DNA from: Paracyclopina nana
Lineage: Eukaryota; Arthropoda; Copepoda; Cyclopoida; Cyclopettidae
Assembly (NCBI GenBank): GCA_019096065.1
Contig: JAGUCH010000001.1
Span: forward strand, 15,686,001 to 15,750,000
DNA length: 64,000 nucleotides
Direction of reading: 5' to 3'
The notes under the pieces are model-generated. The model made no database searches. It saw nothing but the letters and a program-made list of their open reading frames with translations, and had not been told where the DNA came from. Both the position numbers and the translations under genes were made by a program. Shown piece by piece: positions 21,101 through 35,200 of this stretch (position 1 is its first letter; each line of letters starts with the position of its first letter).

Positions 21101-24100
21101 TCAAAATCTAATTATCAATTAGGCTGAGGAAGGAAGAAAAAGAAGGAGCTAGCCGCAAAGGTAACATTAATACACCATCATCTTCGGTGCTTTTCTCATA
21201 TGTAATAAGCGTCAAATTACACTTAGCTTGGATATACGGTCTTGCTTGTAACAAGCATCAAAAGACCTTGGACATTTTTTCCCCTCGAAGACCAATTTTA
21301 CGCAACGCAAACAAGCCCCTCTCCTTTGCTTACCCGAGGAATAAAGGGGAAGACTTCAGTTAGGGTTGTTCGGAAAAATTGCGCTTTTTGACTCGGATCC
21401 TTCATGCTGATGACGTCAAGAAATTGAAGAGCTTGGACGGCTGGATCACTGATAAAAGAAAATTGGTCAATGCTTGCTTTTTGCGATTTTCTTGCTCACA
21501 TGGCCTTCCTTTCTAATGCAAAGGCCAAATGGCAAAACGTTGCTTGTACCTGAAGTATTGAATGAGAGACAGCAGCTGAGTACTCGGCCTTTGTCTTGTG
21601 TCTGGATTAACCAGTCGAGAGACAGCTTCTTGAAGGCCAACAGGAATTCGATGTAGAACATTTTTGACTTGGTCTGTGATCTGCAAAAAGTGCCAACTTT
21701 TATAAATGTTTTTAGATTAATTAGTTCTTACATATAATGCACAGTTCATCTACGCATTCCTTTTAAAGCAAATCAGTGTTTATTGTAACTCATTTGGTAA
21801 CAAATCGCAAGAAAACTAAGTATAAAAAATTTGACCAGTTCGTATAACAAGGAAAGAAAAGGCTAGATTTAATTTAATTAGTTGATTTTCAAGCAATTCT
21901 AAAAGCACACAAATCTCCAAAATTAGTCAGTATTTGGGCATATAAAGCTAGTTTTACAGGGTTGACTATCATTTTAATTGATGATAAGTTTTTAAGTACT
22001 TTAGTAGATATTTCTTAAAAATCTAAACAATCCTTACAGGCTAGAACAGCCTTTGCGTAACTGTTTTCGCAAGAAAAGAAAGCGAAGTTGAGAACTAAGG
22101 ATGAGCAGATGAACTGAGCATTAATTAAAGGGCGCGCGCGCGTGGAAAACAAGCATAAGTAGCTATCAATTAACTAGTGAAAGAAAACATGACAAAGACA
22201 TCTTTTAGTGAGTAGCAAAACATGGTAAATTAAAGAGACACATGCAACTTGGGATCTTCTCACCACTCCAGCTTGCTTGAAGTAAAGGTTAGTGCTGTGA
22301 TTGGCTTGGATCAAACTCTGCCCTCCGTTGAAAACAGCAATCATGAGCATGCCCAAGGAAAACATATCACTCGACACTCCACACTCGGATTTATGCTGGA
22401 TTTCTGGCGCTGCAAAATATTTGGCCGCATAAATAAAATCGAAGCACTCCACCACCTTTCTAATCATACCTATAAAGTTCAAATCTGGCTGGGCATACTT
22501 TGGCATCCTGGTTGTCCAGGGTTGGCAAGGGATCTCACTGTTCTCAACATCGCCCAATTTTTCTGCAGGAGGAGAGAGAAAAAAGAGTGATTTTCGGAGC
22601 TACTGAATTTTGATGGGAGATTATTGTACCCATGAATTCCAGGCCGCCAAGCTTCCAGCTGCCAGATTTGGTGACATACACTGCGTTAGGGCATACGTTT
22701 CGATGAACATAGCGACATGAAACATGTAAAAATGTCAAGGCATCAGTTATCTGAAAAATGGCACAAAAGACCTGCGTATGAATGAACTTTTCTTTGAGCC
22801 TTTCTCAACTGCCATCGCCTATTCAACACATTTTATGTAAATCAACAGAAGTTACAGGAAAGCTTAATGAAACACTCTTTTGTAGCTGTAATTACAGAGT
22901 TGACTCATGAAAAAGTGTAAATAATTATTGTGTGGTCGAAATAAATAATTGGAACTCTGCTCCATTTTTCCGCGAAAACCTGGAGGATTTTGGAGAACAA
23001 ATGGACAAAATTGCGCTAATGGTATTATAATTACTTTAAAAATAGTATATTTACTAAATCAATTTACCTGTGAGAAGCCATACCGGAACTCCACATCAAT
23101 AAAGCCATAATCTACTTTCAGCAAAGTTCCAGATGATGTCATTAAGGCATTGCTATTAGCTGCAGAAGCAGCGGTGGTCAGCGAGCCCATGGAGGCTGAA
23201 TTCGTAGAGCTCTGTGGTCTGCTGTTGTCTAATCCGAAATCTATGGATCCCACTGTGCTGAGAATGTTGGCTAACGATCCGATGACAGGCTCAGAGGCGA
23301 AGGCCAAAGCCTCTGAGCTTTCTTCGGGCCCATGAAACACATTCAACAGCTTCGGGTGCCTGTAGCACTGAAGGTGGCCAAGGCCAAGTTTGAGCAGCTC
23401 AGTCATGGCCTCTTTTCTCTTGGGCTTATGCAATTTGTCCACGGACTTCTTGTCGAAAACAAAGATGGAGGCCTCCTGCAGTCAGAAAATACATTTTAGC
23501 ACAATTTGAATTTGGTGGTGTTTTTTGGCTTTTAGCAAAGCCAGCTTAAAACTTAAAAGCGTTCATATAGCGAGAAAGCTAAAAATACTTTTTACGAGAA
23601 TATAGTCGTGGAATGAAGGTCTCATCTTCTGTATAACAGCAGCATAATAAAATGGCCATTTTAAAAGGTGAAATATGAGTGTGTTGCAGCTCAAAAGAGT
23701 GGAATTGAATTTAGAGCTCCTGCAGCAATTTCCAGGTTGACCTTGCTATGTTTACAGCATTTTAAATGATCATTATTACACCTGTTCCAGTTGGAAAAAG
23801 AGTGCTTTGCGCTGGTCTGCGGGTAATTGCACAACGCTTTTTGTGCCTCTAAAGGAGGAAAGCCTCCTCGGTGGCATCAAATGAGGCTACAAATCTGATT
23901 TCGGGCAAATTGGGTTTTCCACTAGAAGTAGACGAAGTAGTAGCACCCATTTCTTAGCGCCCATTTGCGGTCATGGGTGAAAGGCTCGTTAAAAAGTAAT
24001 TTACCTTTCCGTCCGCTTTGTTCGTGCCCTCGTAAATTTTCCAAACGCCCTCGGGGCCACCCGAGGCGTAGAGCCTGCCCACTTCATAGAAGGTCAGAAT

Positions 24101-24148
24101 AGGGTTGTTCTCGAGGAGCTTTGCACCACTTTTCCCTTTTGAGAACAT
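18168..24148 (-). CDS. SCYL2: SCYL2-type SCY1-like pseudokinase
   Basis: Thirteen exons: 24005-24148, 23068-23475, 22630-22750, 22264-22562, 21550-21680, 21334-21448, 20885-21030, 20669-20822, 20089-20338, 19865-20033, 19626-19795, 19285-19568, 18168-18602. Phases agree and give 941 residues (human SCYL2 is about 929). The kinase-like domain (about 1-360) has YEVGR..ASGG in place of a normal glycine loop, HRNVCPNAVYV in place of HRD...N, GLEF where DFG should be, and SDMFSLG. HEAT-like helices follow (FLDVISMKDPSQKAQFF, PSIxxNSLESKMSQIQ-like stretches, KILDKLDKSAII, VLPLLIPQL). The C-terminus is Ser/Arg-rich and probably disordered. The family binds clathrin/AP2 and acts in endosome-Golgi traffic without normal catalysis. 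ATG 24148 is the first in-frame ATG; an upstream coding exon cannot be excluded because the frame stays open upstream. Confidence 0.9.
18815..18832. repeat. (CT)9 microsatellite
   Basis: Uninterrupted CT dinucleotides within the last SCYL2 intron (18603-19284). Confidence 0.8.
22132..22142. repeat. Short (GC)n run
   Basis: Alternating GCGCGCGCGCG in an otherwise AT-rich SCYL2 intron (21681-22263). Potential Z-DNA-forming tract. Confidence 0.6.
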
Positions 24149-26901
24149 GATCTTCTCCGTCTTCAAGACTTGAGATGTAGTGAAGGCTGCTGCTGCTGCT
24201 GGCTCCTTGATGTACGCGTTCTATGTATGGCACTGGATATTTTACATAGTTGAAGTACGGAAACCAACTGAACTCGAAAACAGAATGCGCTTCTCCTCCT
24301 CTTCTTCTTGAACGAGGCTGCATGCAGTTACAACTCTACGGATCCCAAGACTGAGTACCGCAAACTTTGCCCCCACTGAGACACCAACCTGTTGATCTTA
24401 TCATGGCATATCCAAAGATGTCAGAGAAAGCCATTTGAAAAAGGCTTAGTGCAAACTGGAAAACGAGCGTTTTTTTAGTAACCATTTAGTATACCAGCAG
24501 TAATGAAATATTAAGGTTTTTTTACCACAGTGAATTCACTGGTCAAAAAATTACATACTCAACGTACTAACATAGATATTTTTGATTATTAGATTTTAAG
24601 CATATGTTGCCAGTTAAAACAAAGTTAAAGCCTGCAAAGGACCAATGATGAATATGGTAACAAAGGCCAAGAAGACATTGTCTAAGTATTATTAATCCTG
24701 AGAATTTCGCAGGTATTTTCATTCTTACAGGAAGTGGACCATTTTTAAAGAGCCCCCCTGTAAAATCAAATGAGGAGCTGCAGAAATTAAGGTTTGCTGA
24801 CATCAAAGGTTTTTAATGCAAATTAGAGTTTTAGGCACACGTATGCAGATATCTTTGAGGCTAGCTTTTCATGTCCATTCAAGGCCAGGGTCTTTGTTTC
24901 CGAGACTCAAAGCAAAGAGAGAGCAGCTCTCTCCTTTAACATATATAGTATACCCTACATGAGAGCTCTGGCGATGGTTGGGGAATCTTGGGCTTGGACC
25001 AACTGCACTACACTTTTGGGCCTACTCCTTCATAAAGTAGACTCAAATAATCATGAATGACTTAACCCATCTCCTCAACAATTATTAACACACATTTTTA
25101 AATCCTCAAATCACTGAGTGAAATATTTGCGACGATAGAGCTTAAGTTAGTTGGTATAAAAAATTGGGCTTTCTAGTAGGTCTAAGCATAAGTTGTCCTT
25201 GGTTGGCTGGTTGGTTGGTGGGTTTCACCTGTTGCCGGCAGAAACTACTACTAGAACTGCTGTAGCTGCTTTGCTTGACTCAGGGCACACCACCACTCAT
25301 ACTACTACTACAAGTAACAAATATCCTCAAAGAGGAGAAAGAAAGAAAGACTACTATATATACTGTAGACTACTACTGCTTTCAGCTCGACGCCGCCGCA
25401 TACACATTGAATATTGACTGTACAGCCAACAGCTCCAATTGAATATTCATACAAAGTGATGATTTTACATTGCATATTCAGAGAAATTAGAGCCTAAAGG
25501 AGCTTTTAGGCTAGAATTCCCACCATTTTGAAATGTGGATGTGGAAGAGCCGCCTTTAAAAGCAAAATAACATTTTGGAAAGGGCAATTATGGAATTTTG
25601 AAAGGCCTCGTTTTTAGCAAACTCGTAAACCGGAAAAATAGTCTAGCCGCCAAATTATATACGTAGGTGGCTTTTATTTATAGCCAAAATGATATTACAC
25701 ATTGAATGCTCGATTTAATGATGAATCTCTCGAGTGTGAGTTCTACAATTTTGCTAAAAATAGCATTTAATGGCAAAAATGCTACATACCAATATTGTTC
25801 AATTAGGAGGAACTTGAAACGAAAGGTGAAGTGATGATCATTAAAAAGTTTGAAAAGAAGCATAAAAGTGATCTCATCGTTGCGTTGTTGTGAGTCACAT
25901 TCAAAGTGATCTTTTTCAAGGAAAGCATCAAGGCTTTCTTTTTGAGAGCAGCTATTATCATCATCTGATGAGCTCAGGTAAATTCCCCAAGATAGACTGA
26001 AAGGTCAAAATTCCGCAGAGAGCGAGCCTAATTATGAAGTCAGCAGTTTTTAGCGTTTAAAACTGTAAACACTGATAGCAGATGCTTTCTCCAATATTAT
26101 TGGGAAATAGTGAGCGTTTTTGAAAAGCAAACTCTCACGATTTTTGCATATTCCTCTGATCTCTATCGCAAACTTGTCCTGATCCAAATAATTTTTTCCT
26201 GGCATTTAAACTATGCTTGTTTTTGCTCTCACATGATGGCTGTAAGAAATAAAATGTTCCAGAGTAGATTTAGATGAATTAGAATATAACTTGAAAGTAT
26301 TGCTTTTAGAAATGAGTAATTGGCTTGGAAGCTTTTGCCTGAAAAGCTCTTCCTAGTACATATGTCAGTAGCTGATTTTGGCCACTTGCCCACATCCTCA
26401 TGTTGAGCTAGCTCACATGAGCTAAATTTACCTCTTGAGTAAGAGGGAGCAGCAGCTAAGCAGCAGCAGTCGCACCTAACTTGATGATGCTAAGGCTGCC
26501 AGATTTCAAAGGCCAGCCCAAATCGTGCTGCAAGAAGCATCTAGTCTTTCCGCCTTTAGCTTGAAATAAAGATGTGCTGAAGCTGGCAAAATTCACGAGT
26601 ACAGTAAAACGATCAAGAGCACAAAGAAGAATAAGTGGGTGAGGTAACAACCAACAAAAGCATTCCATCATCATCAATTTTTTTGCAAGGTAAAAAAGTT
26701 CTCATTCTTGCCAAAATGTGACCTTTGCAGGTCTGATCCCTTCTTCAGTATAGGTGGTAGAATCTCAAAAAGTGAAGCAATTGGCTTCAGGAATAAAACG
26801 ATTTTGAGCTCGAAAGCTAGTAGATAAATTATTCGTGTGTTTCGGGCTTTCCCCGCGGAGAAATTCAACTTTTGCTCAACTGACCATCATTGTTGTTTCA
26901 G
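24149..26901. other. Divergent promoter region of SCYL2 and sallimus
   Basis: No coding exon is supported. It should contain the SCYL2 promoter and the sallimus promoter plus a non-coding first exon, because a TTGTTTCAG acceptor ends at 26901, 24 bp before the sallimus ATG. A TATAAAAA at about 25155 is a weak candidate TATA box for sallimus. Trinucleotide-like ACTACTACT runs occur near 25240-25380. Confidence 0.4.
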
Positions 26902-26925
26902 CTAAATCAACGAAAACTACCGAAA

Positions 26926-29228
26926 ATGGCGGTCAATCCGGCGGAAGGCGCCTCTCCACCCGTTTTTGAGCAAATATTTCGCAATGCCCGCTTCGCTCAA
27001 GGAGGAAATGCTCTTTTCGAGGGCAAAGTCAAGGGAAATCCACGGCCTCAAGTTGTGTGGACTCGCAAGGGTCTTCAAATGAAAAGTAAATCTGATTTCC
27101 CATAAAATTAGCCTTTGTAATGCCTATTGACACAAAGTATGCGCATGGCTCATAGCTTGAAGGTAGATGCTGCAAAAAGTCTCCCGTCAAGAAAGTTTTG
27201 TCGTGGAAAAAGCGCAAACTTTACTCCCCATTTTAAACTGTTGACGTCCCCCTTTTTTCCAGCCACTGACAAATATCAAATGGTGTACGAAGAAAATTCT
27301 GGCAAAGTATCACTGATGATTCGTAGCATCGGCCCAGGGGATGAGGGCGAGTACACTTGTACTGCTCTCAACCCCTACGGCGAGGCCATTTGCACTGTCT
27401 ACATTTCCCCCGAGGCCACGAAAACTGTCAAGAAGAGCAAAAGCGGAGCTAAACTACACAAGAGCGGATCTAACAAGCAAATTCAAATGGCTCAACAACA
27501 GCAGCAGCAATTGATGCAGCAACAACAGCAGCAGCAGCAATCTTTCTCTGCTATGCAACAACAATCTTCTATGAGCTCTTCTTTCAAACAAGGTACTTCA
27601 TTTGTGTCATGCAAGGAGGCCTTTTTTGATGGCCTCAAAATTGAGCTTTAGCCAAATGATGGCTTAACATGCTTTCGATTTTAAGATGGCAGCCTCATTA
27701 TTTGGAAAATACTAGGCTTATTTTGATTAGTTTCTTCTTAGCAGCCTCTTGTACTGCATTAAGATATTATAAAATATTCAAGGCTATTAGGCTTTTCCAA
27801 TACATTACAGGCGACCGAATTTCAGATGTAAAAAAACGTACTCCCTTTTCCACTGTATTACTCATAATGATATAAGTTTCATATTTATTAGAGACAGTCT
27901 GATTAGGTTGTATTTTTATCTGCATTTTCAGAGTCTTCATCTAGCTTCTCTTCGACTCAAATGATGCAACAGTCCAGCCAAATGAGCAGCAGCAGCAGCA
28001 TGCAAATCAAGCAGCAAAGTGCATCATCATTTAGCAAGAGTCAACAACAGCAAATGTTGATGTAAGTCCAGCTTTCTCCCGTTAGGGCCATACATTACAG
28101 AGTTAAAGTATTACTGTATTGCTATAATTAATCCAGTACTGATAACAATAACGCCCTCCTGGATCCTGAGGATCAAGCCTTGACCCCTCGCTTCTTGACC
28201 TCTCTACAAGACCTTGAGGTCATGGAGGGTGACTCGATCAGGATCCAATGTCGGGTCGGGGGTCGGCCCCCACCAGAGATACAGTGGTATTCTCAAGGCC
28301 AACGCCTGAACCAAGACAATCGGCATAAAATAATTGTCAACGAGTCAGGCTGTCACACTCTGCTCATTACGAATGTCCAATTACGCGACAATGGACTCAT
28401 TTCTTGCGTGGCAAGAAATCGGAGCGGTGAAGCGGTTGCTCAGGTACATAATGCTGGCTCGCATTCACATAAAAAGTTGAGCAAAGTAAATTAGCTTTCT
28501 CAGTGATCGATGAAGCTTGCCTATTGAATGGCCATCCTCCAATGAGAAAGATGATACTGTAGCTTAATTACTTTGCTTCTTCTCTTATTTTGGATGCTTA
28601 ATCTATACCACTAATTGGGTGCATTTCTCAAAATTCACGATATTCTAGTGTCACTTGACAGTCATAAAAAAGCCCATTTTCACACCTCCTGAATTTGTGG
28701 AGAAGCTCGCCTCTTTCAAAGTTGAACTGGGAGAAAACGTGAGCTTGAGTGTGAAAGCTATTGGAAATCCGACGCCAGACTTGACGTGGCTGAAGGTAAC
28801 ACATTTTACGCAAATACAAATGCAAAATTACTCATGGGAAAATACATCCACTTTTGGCTTTTATTTCCTCCATTCCGTATGCTCATGAACATTTCAAACA
28901 GTGGCAAATATCAAAAATTGGCATTTTGAACATCAAAAGATGTAGGTGGAATAACAACAATGCTCCTTAATAAACAGGATGGCATTGCCTTGAATGCTTT
29001 CCACAATGTCAACATTCATTATGACGGCCAAGGTGGGTCCAAAGTTTACATTTGTGACAGCCAGCTTAAGGACGCTGGTTGGTACCAATGCACAGCCTAC
29101 AATGATGCCGGTTCGAGCCAAACTCGAGCCAGAATTCAAATCAATGCTCCTGCTACGCCTTACTTGCCTGCTCAGCACTCACAATTCAGGCTTAACATTA
29201 AGCAGTCAGGACGTCTGATTGAGCAACC
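26926..29228 (+). other. sls: sls block 1: N-terminal Ig1-3 and poly-Gln linker
   Basis: Exons 26926-27085, 27263-27592, 27932-28061, 28137-28443, 28649-28795, 28978-29228. Ig1 is split between the first two exons and ends in GPGDEGEYTCTA. A linker with Lys/Ser and Gln runs (27488-27600, then 27932-28061) follows, with CAG/CAA mixing. Ig2 (WYSQGQRL, exon 4) and Ig3 (exons 5-6, DAGWYQCTAYN) follow. This part of fly Sallimus sits at the Z-disc. Confidence 0.85.
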
Positions 29229-32200
29229 GTAATTCTAAATTATCTATTTTATTGGTTAACATTTATAAAAAGAACGTTAATTAATATCTGCAGTCGTGAG
29301 CAAGATCCTGAGGTGATTTACCTGAAGCACGTGGAAAGGTCAGCTGCTCAGCAAAAGGCCAGGAGCGAAGAGGAGGTGTCCAGGTTTGGGCCACCCACCT
29401 TTTTGACTCCCTTGAATGACCTGGTCATCATGGAGGGAGAAAAGGCCCTTTTGGATGCCAAGGTGGCCCCTGTGGGTGATCCTTCAATCAGAATTGAATG
29501 GTACTGCAACGGACAGCCCATCACAGCAAGTAAGACCATCATCAGATAAAAGTAGCCAGATAATGAATGGATGAAGGAGAGCAGCATCATTTCACTGGGG
29601 CCTCTGGGGAAGAGAGTAAACTTTTTCTTCTTCTTCACTTGAATATAGGTTCAAGGGTGAATACTTCTTGCCAATTTGGATTCGTCTCCTTGGAGATGCT
29701 CAACAGCACGACTGCCGACTCTGGCGAGTACATTTGTGTGGTTGCTAATGATGCTGGCTCCACCCAGTCATCCTGCAGGGTGGCTGTTCAACCACGCAAA
29801 GAAATTGAGACCAACTTCTACTCTGAGAGTCTCAAGCAAGTTGAGATGCGCCAAGAGATGCAATCAAGCATGAGGATCCAGGAGATTGCTGAGCCCAAGC
29901 CAGCCAAGCCTGAATTTGTCAGGCCACTGGCTGACCTGTCCAGCCAACATGAAGGATCGAATGTCCACCTGGAAGCCCAGGTTAACCCAGTGTCTGACCA
30001 CACCATGACCATTGAGTGGTACAAGGATGGCAAGGCCATCACTGCCTCATCCAGGATTGGCACTCTCTACAGCTTTGGATATGTCTCCCTCAACATCACT
30101 GGGCTCAGGGTTGAAGATGCTGGCACCTACATCTGTGTGGCCAGGAATGCATCTGGGGAAGCCATGACTCAAGCTCACATTGATATTGTGGCTGAGGCCA
30201 AGCTGACCTCAGCCACTGGGATTGCTGAGCAACAGCAGTACATTGAAAAGGTCCAACAACTGGAGCAATCCAGGATGGTCATGACCAGGATGGATTCGGT
30301 TGTGGAGCCCAGCCAACCTCCCACCTTCAACAGCCCCCTGCAAGATCAGCTGAATGTCAGGGAAGGAGGCTTTGCTCACTTTGAAGCCAGATTGGAGCCC
30401 ATGGGAGACCACTCAATGGTTGTTGAGTGGTACAAGGATGGCAGGCCAGTGGATGCCAGCTCAAGGATCACTTCCTTCTTCAATTTTGGCTATGTGGCTC
30501 TCACCATCAAGCAGGTGGCTGCTCATGATGCTGGCACCTACACCTGTGAGGCTAGAAATGCCAAGGGCAAGGCCCAGACTGCTGCCAAGCTTACCACAGT
30601 CTCAAAGGCTGAGGGAGACTTCCAGTCCAAGTCCTGGAGCAGCATCCAGCAAATGGAGATGAGCAAGACCTCAAGCTCCAGGATGATGATGAGTGAGGTG
30701 AGACAAGAGGCCTCAGCTCCTACTTTTGTCAGCCAACTCAAGGGCACAAATGTGATCTTGGAAGGCCAACATGCCCACTTTGAGTGCAGGCTGGAGCCAC
30801 AAAATGACCCCAACCTTAAAGTGGAATGGCTCCACAATGGACAGCCTCTGACTGCTTCCTCCAGGATCCAGACCCACCATGACTTTGGCTATGTAGCATT
30901 GGATATCATGAATGTCAAAAAGGAAGATGCTGGCACCTATGCTCTCATTGCTTACAATGCTCTTGGCCAAATGGAAGCCAAGGTGGACCTCAAGGTTGAG
31001 GCTCATGCTCAGAGCGTGGACACCTCTACTATTCATGCCAGAACCCTGGAGGAGACGAAAAGATTTGAGATGAAACAGAGCTCAAGGGTTGAGCAAGTCG
31101 TGCAAGTCACTACTTCAAAGTCCAGCCCGGTTTTCAAGGTTGGCCTTCAGGATCCTCAGCCTGTGGGAGAAGGCCAAAACATCCACCTAGAGGCTAGGCT
31201 GGAGCCAACTGGAGATCCTACCATGAGAGTGGAATGGTTTTGCAATGGCAGGCCTCTGACCATTGGCTCAAGATTCAAGACTTACAATGACTTTGGATTC
31301 ATAGCTTTGGATGTTGTGAGTGTGAACCTGCAAGATGCTGGCAAATATGTTTGCAGGGCTACCAACCAACTGGGACAAGCAGAGACTTCTGCCACAGTTC
31401 AGGTAAGAGTTTTTTAATCAAATTTCAAGTCATGATGAGCGTATCTAAACAAGGATTACCTGTTTGTGCTCGTAGTTGATGTTAATAAGCTTTCAGTAAA
31501 GGTATACGAAATTCCCTTATCAAGAATGCCTCAATTAGTGCCAGCCCACTGAATTCCCCACCGAAATATCTCAAGACAACATACCTCAATACCCTCCTTT
31601 ATTTAAAGCATTATGATTCTTACGCGAGTAGAGCCAAAAAAATGTCGTAATTTTGGTGCAGTTGAATCAACTTATGACATATCATATAAATATAATTTCA
31701 ATTCACCAGGTGATTGCAAAAAGCAGCATAATCACCGAATCTGAGCATGAGGCTGCGCTACAACAAATCAACTACCTAGAATCTCACCAAGTGTCATCCA
31801 CCTCAATGACCTCAGCTCACATGGAAGTCTCAGCTCAGCAAGGCCCAACTCAGCCTCCCAAGTTTACCAAGCCACTAAAAAGCGTTGTGGAGTCTACTGA
31901 AGGGCAAACAGTGCATCTTGAGGCCAGGCTTTCTCCAACTGGAGATTCAACCATGAGAGTAGAATGGACTGTCAACGGAAAACCTCTCAAGACAGGTAAA
32001 AGGAGATTTACTACTACTCAGTTTACATCACTTGGGCTGAGAAATTCACCCAACAACGCTAGTTATACAGCCAAATTCACGCAACCTTGGTCTTTTTATA
32101 GGGCACAAAATAAGGCCTCAATATGACTTTGACTTTGTGGCCTTGGACCTGCTTTCAGTCTACCCTGAGGACAGTGGGGTGTACACCTGCACTGCAAGAA

Positions 32201-35200
32201 ATGCTCTTGGAGAGGCAACGACCTCTGCAACTGTTAAAATCAGTGGTAAGTTGGATTTGCTAAGCCTAAGCCTTTTTTGAGACGCTAGAGGCTTTAACTT
32301 CATTTTTGCAACGAAAGGTGAAATTTCTGCTAACGGGGTAACGGCAAATATGGCACAATTGCACGCCCTCGAAAGCAGATCCGCAGCTTTGCTAAAACGA
32401 GGACACCTTGATGAACCGGATATGGACCTCGAAACTTCAGAGGTTCCTCGTTTTGTGACGCAAATTCGCAGCATTGACAACTTGCCTGAGGGCAAAAGGG
32501 CTCATTTTGAGGCCAAGCTGGAGCCAGTCACTGATCCCCACTTGCAAGTGGAATGGCTCAAAGATGGCCAGCCTGTCATGATTGGACACCGATTTCGGCC
32601 CATCCACGATTTTGGCTATGTAGCTCTTGACATCATTGACACGATTTCGGAAGATTCTGGAATCTACACTTGTAGAGCCACCAATTTGGCAGGGAATTGC
32701 GAATCGCAAGCCAAACTTGTCTGCCTAAATAGTACGCCTCGTTCTTTTCTAAGCATGCTAAAACCAAAACATTGAAACTAGGACGCATCGTGTACTGAAA
32801 AATATTTTAACTCCAGTCTCTTGACGCAATCAAAAATAATGAGTTCAAATGATAATGTTAATTCTGTGTTCTCCTAATACAAATACTTCATTCATAGGTA
32901 CGTGAACAGGGGTGCGAACCTAATTTAATAATTCAAATATCTGCGTAGTTAGAGAAAACCTCACTTTTTTATTAATATGGCAAATATAGTGCTTTCTCAT
33001 TTCGACTATGCACTCAGCAAATACGAAAGCTTGGCAGGGAAAAAACAGAAAAGTTTTGGTACCTTAAGAAAAATGCAAAAATTCGCATTCAAAAAGGCGT
33101 ACATAAGGAGCAAAATAATTGAGAAACCCAAGGTGCATGAAAAAAATAATACGCTTGTATAACATTAGCTTGCATGAATGATTTGAGACTGAAATCTAAT
33201 TAGCAAATATTGTAATGATTCTCTAATCATCCCCTCAGGTGGAGCACAAGTAGTGACTGAGACCAAAAGCCAAATGAGCCAATTCGAGTATTTGGAACAG
33301 AAGCAGAGCTTCAGGGCTGAGCAGAACTTCGAAGACGAGCAAACGACTCAAGCCCCAGTTTTCACATCCTCCATGAAGAATATCGAGGTCAAGGAAGGCC
33401 AAAGGGCCCATTTTGAGTGCCGAATCATCCCGGTGTCTGATCCGACTCTCAAGGTTGAGTGGCTACACAATGGCAAGCCTTTGAAGCAAGGCTCAAGGTT
33501 CAAGGAAGGCTTGGACTTTGGATTTGTCTACTTGGACATCATGCATGTCTACCCTGAGGATGCTGGCACATACACATTGAAAGCAGTGAACAAATTGGGC
33601 CAAGCAGTAAACTCAGCAGATCTGATGGTCAAATCCAAGGAAACCATCGTCAAAGAGACCATGCACGCTGCTGCTGTGGAACAGATTGCTCACTTGGAAC
33701 AATCCTCAGCTGCTCATTTGCAAATTTCTCATGATGAAGGCTTCACGACTCAAGCTCCTGTGTTCACTTCCACCATGAGAGATATGCAGCTAATGGAGGG
33801 CAACCCTGCTCACTTTGAGGCAAAATTGGTGCCCATTGGAGATCCCAAGTTGAGAGTGGAGTGGCTCAAGAATGGAAAGCCGATTCCGGCTTCAAACAGG
33901 ATGTCCACCTTGCATGACTTTGGATTTGTGGCTTTTGACCTCAAATATACAAGGCCAGATGATACTGGAAATTACACGTGCAGAGCCATTAACGAACTTG
34001 GAGAGGCCAACATTACGGCCAACCTGAAAGTGCTCAGTTCTAAGGATGGACCTCATGCTGAAACTCTGCATGGAGAAGCCTTGACAAAAATTGCTCACTT
34101 GGAATCTAAGAAAGGTTTGCGGCCAAAACTAGAAATGTATTGATAAAAGTAGATTTAACTTTATTTAATGCTAGGTGGGCTGATTGGTTTTGAGGAGGAA
34201 ATAGTCCAAAGTCCACCTAACTTTGCAGTCCAGCTTCAAGGCAAATCAAGCTTGATTGAAGGCCAAAATTTGCATGTAGAGTGCAGAATTGAGCCTTATC
34301 CCGACCCAACCCTCAATGTAGAATGGTTCCTCAATGGTAAACCACTGCCATTCGGAAACAGATGGAGGACTTCCTATGATTTTGGATTTGCTGCTCTTGA
34401 TATCATTGGAGCATACGCAGAGGACTCTGGAAGGTATACTCTCAGGGCTAAAAATGCACTGGGCACTGCAGAGTCAAACATTGAAGTCAAAATTACCCGT
34501 AAGTTAATCATAATTTTTGAAAAATTTGCAGTATTTGCAAAGCTGCATTATTTTAGCTCGCAGTGGATTATTGCTGGATAGTGACCACACTGATGCTCTC
34601 CAAAAGATCAAGTACCTTGAATCCAAGCACCAGAGGACAGCTGAAGAAGAATTATCAGTCTCAGAAGCTCCTCACTTTGGACACAATCTTAGGGACCTGA
34701 TGCTAGAGGAAGGACAACCAGCTCACTTTGAGACAACATTGACTCCTGTCAATGATGCAAGCATGAGGGTAGAATGGCTCATCAATGGCAAGCCAGTCCC
34801 ACAAGGCCACAGGTTCAGGACAACCTATGACTTTGGATTTGTCGCACTTGACATTCTGTATGCTTATCCTGAAGATAGTGGATCTTACACTTGTCATGCT
34901 TCCAACAATATGGGAGAAACCTCCACAACGTCAAATCTTGTTGTCAAGGGCAAGTCCGGTCTAGTTCTAGACACCATGGATAGAGAAAGGTTGACTCACT
35001 TGAAAAACCTTGAGTCAAGAGACAGAGGCTTCAAAGTGCAATCAGAGGCTGATGCACCCATCACCCAGCCCATGTTTGTCACTCCCCTGAATAACATTCA
35101 AAATGTGCTTGAACAAAGCAATGTTCATCTTGAATGCAGGCTGGAACCCATCAATGATCCCAACTTACATGTTGAGTGGTATGTGAATGGGAAAGCCATC

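Noticed and set aside
24526..24540. CACAGTG near 24533
   Set aside because: No partner end or target duplication seen nearby.
32977..33162. 61-codon frame in a sallimus intron
   Set aside because: Lies between exons 32318-32731 and 33239-34114, which join in phase; no Ig features.
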